DNA from: Whalleya microplaca
Lineage: Eukaryota > Ascomycota > Sordariomycetes > Xylariales > Xylariaceae
DNA: 64,000 nt
Direction: 5' to 3'
Assembly (NCBI GenBank): GCA_022497155.1
Contig: MU385766.1
Span: 62,001-126,000, forward strand
Within the stretch, counting starts at the first letter, position 1. Every line of letters begins with the position of its first letter. The notes beneath the pieces are model-generated. The model was not told the origin of the DNA and did no database searches. It worked only from the letters and a program-made list of their open reading frames with translations. A program made the position numbers and the translations under genes. This document shows positions 10,792 through 23,725 of the stretch, one piece after another.

Positions 10792-13432
10792 GCTATGGCA
10801 AGTAATTATAAGCACTCACGGGCAGCACTATGCTAGTGACGTAGGTGTACGAGATAACCTTCGACCGTTGTACACCCTTCCTTTGTATTAGATAATAATG
10901 CTGAAGCTAAGAACGTCAAGCTTGGGTTCTAGCCGTTAGCATAGCCCGGGGTAAGCTAACTAATAGAATAATGCCCTTTGTATATATAAAAGACAAAAGT
11001 GAGACAAGGTAGATAGTGCCTGAGAGTTTCTTAAAGAAAGCAGAGACAATAGGTTATCTAGTTTTCTACAGAGACCTACAGTTATCTGGACCAAATAGGC
11101 AGGTCTGGCGAAGAGGGACTGAAAGCCGAAGGGTAGGAGACCGAACGGGTTTCGGGTATTGAGCATTAGCAATAGACAACGTTAAACTAGGATTCATACT
11201 CTGACTAGAGTACGTAGTATGATGCTTTGATTCATCGGCCCCGCATACTCCACTTGGAAGGCCGGGTAGATATATACCGTAAACACCAAGGAGACTATAC
11301 GTAGGCACAGACAGCTAGGCAGTTGTCCTAGATGCGTGTTCACCCTCTCTGGCCTTCTGTCTGCCTGGAGAGATACACAAGGCAAGGGCTTGACATATGG
11401 GCAGGCGATAAGCGACTGTGGTGTACGAGAACAGAAACTTGATTCGCTTGAATCACTTCAGTCACGCCGTGACATTCCCCCGGGGCGAAGACGTTGACCT
11501 AGAGAACGGCATTGTACACTTGTAGAACGCACTGCCGGGATGTCATGCATAGGTAGTTTCTGCATGTCCATCAAGCAGCTAAAGAGTGCAGGAAAGACTG
11601 AGCGAACTGTCGGTAAAGATGCAGTGTAGAGTCCCGATCACACTAAGGTCTTCCGAGCGAACAAAATCATTGGCGCGATAGACCCTGCTTGAGGGTTCAG
11701 ATAGACTTGCATGGGGGGTTGTGCGTGGACCTTCGCACTTCGTCTCGGCCTTTAAGCTTCGAACGGGCTGTTGGTTGTGTGTCGAGAGAGAAAGAGAGAG
11801 AGAGAAAAGTCTGCAAATCAGCCGACGTCTGCCTACTATTCCAAGACGTAGGGTAAGTACTTCGTACAATGCTCCCCTTTTCGGCTTTTAGCCGTCCGCA
11901 CCCGGAGCCGTCTTCGGCGCCACTCTTAGCCTCTAACATCACGGGTCTAGACTTCCCAACAATATCTTGCATATCTGTATATCGTTAATTAGAAGCCATC
12001 ATTGGTATACACATTCCATCCCGGCTGCGAACGAGGCGTCTTATCGCCCTCGTACCTACTCTAGTAGCCTCGCCTAAGTGAAAAATTCAAGCTTTTCTTA
12101 GCTCCACCAAATACGTAGGGGATCCCACGATAATGACGGCGAGCCTCACGCCGGTCCCGAGCTATGGCGGTAGATATCCGGCTCATTCAGCAAGTGGATG
12201 CTAACGCTCGGATAACGGACTTTTCCTAGTTTTTCGATCTGCTGAAGAATTCGGTGCTTTTTTTTCTCTACTTCTTCTCTAGCGTTCTTCTCCGCATACG
12301 GGGTATATACGCCTCGCATTCGCATAGAACACGTACGTAGGTAGTTACCTAATACGAAGTTGTGCTACTATACTACCTATAGACTCTATCGCGCTAATAA
12401 GGTTGGATTTGCCGGCTGGGTTACCCGCGAGTTGGGTCCCTTCGAGACAACCCCCCATAATAAGAGATTTGAGGGGTACATAGACTATATAGCATTATTC
12501 AGCATGCTCACCGACGGAGAAAAGGCATAAGACGAAGTTGCGAGAATTGATGGGGATGGCAACAGAACTTACACCCATCGGAGTAATTTTTTCTAGCCTC
12601 TAAATCCTTCCCCTATGTTCGTGCGACTTCCTAGGAAGTCGAGTGTTTCCCCAAGTAAGACACGGATTTGGAACATAGTGAATTCCGATCTCAGTGAGTT
12701 ACATATTTAAGTTAATATATGTCAAATATGTAAAGATATATCTGACAAATTCATTAACTTATAAATCTTTATCTTGGTTGGGAAGCTTATAAATAGTGTA
12801 AAGGTCTTGCAGTAATTCCTAGTGTTTATCCTTAACGAGTAGTATTCGTCGAGGGCCCGCATGGCTTTACAGCTTGTATTCTATATACACGGAGTCGGAT
12901 AAATAACTAAGTATCTTTATCCAAGTTTCGTAGTTGCTGTTGAAATCTAGAGGTCTTCGTCGTCGTCAAGGTGGAGAAGCACTTGAAGTCATAAAACACC
13001 TAGGTATGACAACATCACAAGCACGTTACAAATGGTAAATTCCAGGAACGTCCCTGACAGCGGACCTAGTCATAGCAGACATAGCCCATCCATATAGATG
13101 AGACAACTCCAGGATAGCATGCCCTGGAGGACGGAGGATCATCAATAATACATCTTCCATTCTCAGTGCTTGGTTGCCATCAGTATACACACATAGAATT
13201 ATCTATTTTCCTATGTTTCCTCTAAAAAGCAATCGCATTTTGTACTTCTACACAAGATCATCGTAGCAAGGTCAGATCTATCGAGGCTGCTCAAAACGCC
13301 TCAACGCAGTAAAACACACATATACAGACAAAAGTAACAACGCCCAAGTAAGTGGACGATCGATCGATCAATCAATATCCCTCGCGCACATGAAACACCG
13401 CCGAAGAAACAAACCGAACCGAAGAAGAAGAC
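10792..13432. other. Gene-free 2.6 kb region, AT-rich in part
   Basis: The upstream flank of the YOR1-like gene runs into the 3' flank of IES1. No reading frame longer than about 96 codons exists and none looks like a protein. Base composition is lower in GC than in the genes, most clearly at 12660-12800. That part contains an imperfect AT-rich inverted repeat, GTTAAT...ATTAAC, at about 12713-12763. The patchy sequence could be decayed repeat DNA, but I recognise no terminal repeats or transposase or reverse-transcriptase remnants. Confidence 0.45.
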
Positions 13433-15500
13433 CTATGAGCTCTCCGAGCCATCCGAACCATCAATACCGAGGAGCGTCTTATCGATATTATCGAGCTCCT
13501 CATCTTCGTCCTTGCCCTCGCCCTCTCCGTCGTCTTCCTCGCCGCCGCTGTCGATCCCGAGGAGCTCCTTGTCCAGGTGGTCCAGGTCGTCGACGTCCTC
13601 CATGGTGACGTCGCCGTTGGCGTTGCCGTTCGCCTTGGCCCTGTTCCGGTCTCTCTTTCTGGGGCTGCTGTTGCCCAGATCGTGCTCCGTCTGCGGCTCC
13701 ATAGATGCGTAATCCCGGGGATGGACTGGAATATGCTTCGTCGTCTGCATAATTCCTAATTCTGGCCGGCCCTCCCAACGCGTGAGCCGTCGATTGGCTC
13801 TCCGAAGTGCTGCCGCGTAGGATGTAAATTCTTCACCGTAGTCGTCCTGCTCTCGGGTGAGCTGGCAAAGGCCACCAAAGCCCCGGTCTAGGAAGAGGGC
13901 CTTGTCTTCCTTAAATAGCGGCATGTACTCTTCTTCGTCGCTGTCTCTCAGTGGGTCCTTCATTTCCGCCAGACGTCGTTTGGCACGTATGATACCGCCT
14001 TCCTGCCGACGCACCTTTCGTGATTTGTGATGCTGTCGTCGTAGTCCCCGATCAAGAATGTATTCAACGCGCTGATTGCGGTTCCGCTCTACCGCAAGCT
14101 GGTGCGCAGTGGGAGGGCGCGGCTTACGCGGAACTATGCCCTCGATGGCATGGGGTCCCGTGCCCGCAGGGGAAGAACCTTCAAAGATCAGGTGCTTCAA
14201 CGGGGCGCCACCCCGTCGTCCAGTGCTGCTGGCGCCGCCAATGCGGGACAGTGCCCTGGGTGGCGGAGTCGATCGGGTGCTATCCAGATCAGACTCATGT
14301 TTAGATGGTCGTATCCTAGGCAGAATGGCGGCCGTAGGCCCCTCATCAGGTACAACCCTTGCTCTCGAGCCTCGCTTGGTTTGCTGGTCGGCCATATATG
14401 CCTGATCAGCAGCGATAATCTTAGCCCTATGGCTTTGTTTCTCGCGCCCAAAGTCGATTTCCTCTTGAGGGTCGATGTTCTCACGCGCCTCATCCTCGGC
14501 GGTCATCTCTTCCATCTTCGGTACACCTTGGTTAGCTACCTCGGTACCATAGTCAACCCCCGGTCCAAAAGGATTTTCATCACAGCCCTCTTCAGTAAAG
14601 TCGGACTCCAGATAAAACCACATTAACCATAAAAATGCATTCGCGCGTGATTTGCTTGTGTAGTTTGTCTTCATGATGAGGTCATGGAACTCCCCGTTGA
14701 CTGGGAAGTGTAAATCTGCAATATGAGATGCTTGCTGGCAGATGAGAAATATCAGGTTGACTGGGTTCGACCGCGGCGGGGACTTCTCTTTAAACTCCCC
14801 CAGGTCCCGTGGTTCCGGTCGATCCTCAGCCGCACCTTTGAGAATGGATTTCAATCTCGGAGCATCCTGCAGCTGCTTATACGCAGAGGCATCTTGATGG
14901 GCTTGCAGTGATGGGATGGCGTGATACGTTCGTAGCTGAGCTCGCATTTCAGGGAAGACTAACACGGGACAGTTAGCAATAATCATGTAACCGGGGTGTA
15001 GGAGAGACAGTACAGTTCAGAGTCGTGTTCATGCGGCCAACATTGACCAGCAAACAGACCATGGCCATGCTCTTTGCGGCTTCTCGGTCACTAAGCAACT
15101 TGTCGCGCAGAACCTTGCTCGTCTTGCTACTCCGGGCCATCGTGTCGATGTATAGATCAGCGAAGCTCTGTTTTTCGGTCTCGCTCTGCTCGGGTTCGTA
15201 GCTGTTGGTGAAGACTCTCGTATCGTCGTCAAAGACAGCTCTGAGGAAGTCGTACTGGATATCTCTTCTCCATAACGGCTCGCCATCCTCTTTCTTGAGG
15301 TGTCTGATCTTTCCCACGGTTGGAAATGCTGCAGCTGCAGCTGCGGTTGCCGCCTTGCTCTTGGCTCTCTTGCTTCCATGGCCAGACTCAGACCGGACGA
15401 TACTGGACTCGAAGTTGTCACCCGGCGTGCTATCCCTTGGGCCTACACTAGAGGCACGGGACCAACGACTTTGGTCGGGCGTAGCATCTCGTGATGCCAT
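13433..15500 (-). CDS. IES1: INO80 chromatin-remodelling complex subunit Ies1
   Basis: Two exons, 15014-15500 and 13433-14958, give 670 residues. The junction rebuilds the conserved sequence MNTTLNFFPEMRAQLRTYHAI. Residues about 55-260 form the conserved fungal block with PLWRRDIQYDFLRAVFDD, FADLYIDTMARSSKTSKVL and LICQQASHIADLHFPVNGEF, which I recognise as the Ino eighty subunit 1 family. Ies1 is an accessory subunit of the nuclear INO80 nucleosome remodeller. The C-terminal half is low-complexity and charged, with basic patches (RRQHHKSRKVRRQ) and a very acidic end that carries two copies of a short LLGID motif. The N-terminus has an alanine run after a basic KRAKSK stretch. The start at MASRDATPD is the first in-frame ATG after upstream stops. 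The family is certain enough, while the exact role of the long tail is not known. Confidence 0.87.
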
Positions 15501-17526
15501 GGCGATGCTGCGACTCTACACGGTGGATTTAGGCCAGTAATCGGCCGATATGTTGTGGAGGGATACCTAGATGAATGATTTGTTGGTCGGTCGGCTTCGC
15601 AGCGATGGATTTGCGACAGGAGGATTAAAGGGATGTGTAGGAAAAATAGTCTATAGCTGCAGGCTATAGATGCGACAGGATGTTGGTACCATTGCTGAAA
15701 AGATTTGCGAGGAGATTGCAGGGGAAAATTTTAGGTGAGGACGAGGCAGGGCGAAATGATTTAAGTTCCGCGAGGATTGCTGGGTCGATTGCTGCTGCAG
15801 CCATTCATTGTGTTCACGTCGCGTCACCCCAGGTAGGTGCGCACTTGCAAGCCAGAGGTTGCAGCTGCGTAAGGCTAACCAAGCCACAGGCCACGGGTTC
15901 CCATCCATTTAACCCACTGATAAACTGTAAAAGCCACTGATAGACGCCACAAACGCTCGACCAAACTTATATGTAGGTACCTAGGTAGCTACTAGAGCGA
16001 AAGGACCAATAGCACTGCTGGGAATCCTATCAAACTTCACTTTAGTAGCCACGGCTTTGACCACCTTCGAACTTGAAGACATTTAATGAATAACCGGCTC
16101 TATATAGTCTATACTCTACTATATGCCGTCTTGAATAGCTGAAATTTAAGATAGAGACTACTATACTTCTAGAGCGTAGGTATAAATAGATGTGTCTCCA
16201 AACCCCCCAGACTTGACTTGTGATGATCCCCAAATAGCTCTCGTACTTAACTGCGCATGGCTTTCAACCCAAACCGTTGCTACTCTTTGCTATAGCAGCC
16301 CTCGCTTCAATACCGAAAGCATCAGATTTGTACATCTAATGTTCTAATAGTTGGTATGATAAGTACATACCCACCGGTCTACATCAGACGAAATGTGTCC
16401 TTCCCAAAGAGTCTTCTGAACTGCAAGTAAGATTCTTACAGACTGTCGTGCTACGGTTATATAGGAAACCTACCACACAATTCGAATACAATGTCACTCA
16501 AGGCAAACACACACATACACACACAAGTGTCAAGACGACAATGGTTTGCAAACGAAAAACCTTTTTTTATTTGGGAAGTTCTCAGTCCGTCGCAGATGGA
16601 TCCTCTAATGGTCCACCATAGCGTGAATAACCTCAAGGGCCTGAAAAGCGTCTCAGCCGATATCTGCAAAAGCACACTATCTTGTTGGGCAGATAGAATT
16701 CTCTAAACTTTTCCATATGCCATTATCGTTCAGAGCAGATCCTAGACTTTTGCCTCTCCGTCGTCTCAGTCAGAGAAGAGTCCGAAAGCCTATGTGTATG
16801 CCTGCTCGCCGAGACGCCATTTTTTGTTTCTCACGAACCACCGAAATTACCATTCTATGTTCACTGCCCTCTATGCGGTCCCCTCACCATAGTGAGCCGT
16901 GAGCAAGAAGCGCTCTGCCAACCAGAGAACCGAGAAATCCACTTTTGTCTATGAATATGCCATCAATAAATCCGCGGCCATGCGATGACGCAATACCCCA
17001 TTCTATGAGAAAGCGAATCTCGCCCCGCTTCCAAAGGGCAACAGCAGGTACGCCGACGTGGAGATCGTCATCGTCATTAGGCGCCAATCGAGTTGAGATC
17101 CAGCATCTTTCAAGTGATGTATGTCTCCTGAGACGGCCTGGTCAAGGCACATATCTAGCCTCCAAGCGTCTCATGCAGCTGCTTGCAGGTAAACCCCCGC
17201 AGTCTTCTATTTGGGTATCAAAGTCGTGAGGGGTGCAGCCGAAACAAAGACAAATGCCGTCTATCGTAATGCCGAAGTTCTATGCTGTAGAACTCGAACC
17301 TGCCCATCCATATTGGAGGCCGGAAGTCATATCTGACGTAGAAAGGAGCATGTCGGGAAGTGCCGAATAAATGCCAAAACTCGCATGAAAACAATGGGAA
17401 AGGTGAAATGCAGAATATGAAATCATGAGATGTATGTACCGCATCATGAACTCGCCCGTCCCATCCCTGCTTGCGGCGAATAACAGAAAAAATGGGTCGA
17501 TTTGGGCGTCACACATGATGTCAGGT
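15501..17526. other. IES1 upstream and DED1 downstream region
   Basis: About 2 kb with no clear gene. It contains TACCTAGGTA at 15978-15987 and a short CA run near 16508-16522. A short minus-strand open frame at 16884-17087 has gene-like codon use but no identity, and it is interrupted by stops upstream. Part of 17280-17526 is probably DED1 3' untranslated sequence. Confidence 0.4.
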
Positions 17527-19734
<2,208 letters not shown>

Positions 19735-22498
19735 GTTGGATGATGACGTGAACGTGATGTTGGGTTTGGAAGGGGCCTAAGCGTTTGTCTGTTGACGGAA
19801 GTTGATGTTCAGAAAAATTTTCGTTCGTACGTAAACCCAGCCGATTATCTCTCGGAAAGAACAGGTGCGTTCCTCGAAGAGAAGGAGAGAGAAGGTGGGA
19901 AGAAGCGGACAAAAATTAGTATGATGAAAAGAGAATCAAGAACTAATCAACGAAGTAGTCTTTCTTATTGAGGTGTCGCAGTTACGACGGAGGGAAGGAA
20001 GGGCAGGAAGTGCAGTCAGGTCCTCTCTGTGTAGGAAGGACTCGTTTTGCTCGGGGTGCAGATGTATGCAGTATGCAGTATGAAACTGTGACGACAGACG
20101 AACGCGCACGCCTGGCCGTAAATGAAGAAGGTCTTCACGATTCCGTCAGAAAAGAAAGCAAAACCAAATCTTTTCGAAGGAAAGAGAAGAGCCTCTAGGG
20201 AAACTCAAACGCTTTTTCTTAAGATGTTCCTCAGGGGGGAGGAGATGAGGTGAATGTGGTGTTCGAGGATAGGTATGGGAAGAGAAGGATTGTGGGGGAA
20301 AGGAAGGAAAACGACTAGATGAAAAAATGGCAGAAAGTTTTGAAGTTGTGTTGAAAATTCAGAAGGTATTAGCGCCGATTAGTACCTAGAAACAGGGGTG
20401 GCCCGGAGGCGATATAGTACATGCACGTACGTGTGTATACCTTATGTATAGTGGTAGAATTGGTTAGCAGTTACTTAGTATATACGTAATTGCCGCCTGA
20501 AAGACTCAATTCGCCTCTTGAGCATCATGGCTGCATGGGTGCGATTACTGCAAGTACGTGCATTCCTTATAACACCAACCCTAAGGTACCAGGCTCGACC
20601 TGGTAGCTAGAACCTTCCCCAAGTATCGATGCGGCTTTAGTTTCAATTCCAACTACCAACAGATGTCAATGTCGTTGTCAAAAAGTTTTACTCCGACATG
20701 GACATCTTCTAGGCTAGGTAAAGTGGGGGATTAAGCCCTTTGGTTGGTTCTTTGGCCGTAAAACTTGTAAGTTCCTATGTACATTACATGTACACACATA
20801 CATCCTTAGTCTTCGTACCTGTGCAGGCAGACTCTCCATCCTCGCAGGGGGGCGAATAAAATACAGGCGAAGACAGGCGAGGACGAAAACCTAATCCCAT
20901 ATATGTATGTATGCACACATCCGCCATAGGTCCTTTCCTTTTTTACTTATGTTCTCCTCCCTCATTCTGAGGAGCGACTTTTCTTCAGTTTTGCATGTAC
21001 TCCGAAACATGAGTTCTCTCTCTATTAGAAGGGGTTCCGCACATTCTAACTTTCTCGTCTACTATTATACGCAGTTGTCAGACGCCATTCATTACCTATA
21101 AGTGTAGAGGCTATCTGAGTAAGAACTTACATGCATCCGACTACCAACTCAAGTCCTTAGCGTCTCGACTATACATCCGCATTAGGAATTCTGTCCATAC
21201 CTGAATATCTGCTTGCGAGGTTTAGTAAATGCATACTGCGTACCTATCAGTTATGCACTTTATATAGGGATGTATTAGTCGGTAGTCACATAGCCCAATA
21301 ATGCGACTGATCTGAAAGCCACCGACGTCTCGAGCCCTGATGAAACCCCATTATGCTGACTATGCACATTATCTACACGTATTTTATATTGATTGATCAT
21401 TGATGACGGCGTTGCTTGTTACGGAATGGTCAGATCACACCCAGCTGCATTCGTCCAAAGGACGAGTATTTCATTCAATGAAAAGGAAGAGAAGAGTCTT
21501 CGGATTCATCGAAGTTGTCGAAGCCGTTGCAGGTCTTTGCAGGTCTTTGCAGGGGAGAGGGAGCGGTTCTGGTGACAGGACTTGCAGCTTTAGGGGAAGG
21601 CAAATGTAACTCTAGCAGTAACGAGGCTGCTGTGCCCCAATCATGAACCTGCCTGCGTGGTGAATAGATGGGCATCATGCAGAGTCTCACCGCCCTAAGC
21701 AGCCAAGTTTCCAAGCTTTAGGTAGCCTTCGACAGGACATCCCCATTCAGTACACCGCCTAACGACTGGGCACGGGCGAGCTAATCTGTCGGCTATTTAT
21801 TATCTTGCCATTTATTTACGAATGGGTGGTAAACGTTTACTAATTAAACTGGTATACGAGTTCAAGCTTGAATGACAGAGTCAATTTAAGTTTACGAATA
21901 CAAATATTCCAGGCTATACAGGTTTAGACTCAACCTAGCATCGTAACAGTACTCTGCTTAGATACCAACGTTGATTTCAGACGACAGGTATGATCAGCTG
22001 AGAGTACTCCTATTTATAGTGTGACCTAGATGAATGCAAGCTTGATTGGCATAAAAGACTTGTTGAGCCATCTCATATATATAGTATACCAGGGCACCAT
22101 GATTACTGAATGTGTTACTAGCTAATAAAACATAGTTTGAGTTAAGAGTCCTTTATATGTGTCTATAGGAATTAAGAGCCGCTATAATTTACATGTACCT
22201 GGGAGTGCAAATTATTGCGTAGATGGTCTGTGTCGTCAAGCTGTCAAGCTGTACTTGGGTTTTTAGTTCGACTATCGGAAGCCGATAATGAGCATTGTCG
22301 ATTTATTAAGCTCCTGTCAAAACGCAACCATTCATAGACATCAACATCATAGGAGTCGCTAGAGGCTCAATAAACCAGTTTGCGGTTGATTTACCTCGGC
22401 TGCAGTTTGGTCTTTACCCAACCAAGGGGTCCCTAATGTACACGTGCAGCCACCGGCTCCAATGCCCATCTATCCCTTAAGCACCCCTAGGGCATGCC
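19735..22498. other. DED1 upstream region and gene-free spacer
   Basis: The first 600 bp or so (19735-20340) is purine-rich on the plus strand, that is, pyrimidine-rich in the DED1 direction, as expected for a long 5' leader and promoter. The rest to 22498 has no credible gene. It includes a 10-bp tandem repeat at 21527-21553 and AT-rich DNA at 21780-22200. No transposon ends are recognisable. Confidence 0.45.
21527..21553. repeat. Short 10-bp tandem repeat
   Basis: Unit AGGTCTTTGC, two exact copies (21531-21550) plus flanking partial copies (TTGC before, AGG after). Confidence 0.85.
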
Positions 22499-23238
22499 TC
22501 AAGCGCATTTCACAATCTTGTCGTCATTGAACCCGATATCCCGAACGCCGTCCTTCGTGACGGCCTTGACGGTCATGCCCTTGAAGTCGATGGGTAAACG
22601 CCTCTTGAGCTCGTCGGTGCACATCTCCAGAACCTTGATGCCCTGGTGCAGCGTCATGTCCGGGTGGTGGTGCTTGTCCAGGATGGAGAGGCAGTAGTAC
22701 TGCGCGTAGCCGTGCGCGGCGTAGGGCACGGCGGCCAGCGCCGCTAGGTAGTCCAGCCAGAACAGGCAGGGCTTTTGGGTGATGGGATCGACGCCGCCCA
22801 GGAGCAGGTTGACGTTGTACGGGTTTCTTGAGCGCAGACTCGAGGCCAGCTCGCCTCGGACGTAGTGCGCGAGCGCCTTCGGTGACAGGTCGCTCTCATT
22901 CCGCATCGAGTAGAGCTGGGCGTTGGCTTGGATGTACTCGGAGAACTGGACTGTGCACAGTCAGGTCAGCTTCAAGCTTGCTTGCTTTGCATGGATCGAA
23001 TCGCTGGGAGTCAGCGTACTGGTGTCTCCAGCTTCACCGGAAAATGCCACCAGCGTGTGCTTGTTCAGCTGTCTCGTCTTGTCGTCGGAGGCTTTGAGGA
23101 TGGTAGCGCCTCGCATGGCAGCTTTCGACGCTGCGATCAAGGTGAAGTCCTTGCCCGTGATTCCTAGTAGCACCTCCCTGGTTTTATGATGTCAGTCTTA
23201 TGATTACTACGTGTGCGGTAATACTAGAGTATTTACAT
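22499..23238 (-). CDS. PRE1: 20S proteasome subunit beta-4 (Pre1/PSMB2)
   Basis: A non-catalytic beta subunit of the 20S proteasome core. Coding exons are 23237-23238 (bases A and T only), 23020-23177 and 22499-22950, giving 203 residues (yeast Pre1 has 198). The protein reads MEVLLGITGKDF, then VAFSGEAGDT-IQFSEYIQANAQ after the second intron, then NPYNVNLLLGGVDP and LFWLDYLAALA, all hallmarks of beta-4. It lacks the N-terminal propeptide and catalytic Thr, as expected. The start codon is split: AT lies in exon 1 and G is the first base of exon 2, with a 59-nt intron (23178-23236) using GTAAAT and CAG. Without splicing the ATG is followed at once by TAA. The gene is divergent from RRP9, 487 bp away. 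Confidence 0.94.
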
Positions 23239-23725
23239 TTTGAATGTCTATTATGGCAGTAATAGGGACCGTGGATTGTTGTTTGGGGATGCTGGAGGAA
23301 TGTCTACTGGAGATCCGGCGCTGGAGTTCGTCTAATGGTGGTGATGGTGGAAACGCGCAAGGTAGCTACAGCCTAGTCAGCCTCATACAGTAGGTACAGG
23401 AGCTCTAACCACCTCTGCCACCTGCAGTCTGCCAGTTCAAAGTGGATACAGGGTCGGAGAATCGGAGGCACAAGCCACACTGCCACCGATGGCCTGTACG
23501 TACATAGATACATAGGTACCTGGAACTCCAGTGTCTGCAGCGGCAGGGCCTATCTTTGCACCGGCGGACCCCTGTCAGTGTCCCGCAGACTGGAACTTTT
23601 TTTTTTTTCTTAGCAGAGATCGTGGGTAACTTTTTTTATACATGGAAAATTTCTGGGAGCTCGACACGGTCGACATTCAATTGCATTGACCACCGTGACC
23701 ACCGAGAACCTCACTATACGCCGAC
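23239..23725. promoter_or_regulatory. Bidirectional promoter region between PRE1 and RRP9
   Basis: A 487-bp spacer separates two divergent start codons. It has a T run at 23599-23608 and CT-rich leaders. TCTGCCACC at 23414-23422 differs by one base from the complement of the proteasome element GGTGGCAAA known from yeast. A second, weaker match (ACTGCCACC) lies near 23479. Whether these are functional is unknown. Confidence 0.4.

Noticed and set aside
11579..11972. Two overlapping minus-strand frames of 91-96 codons
   Set aside because: They contain Ser/Leu runs from a GA repeat, with no protein similarity and no splice context.
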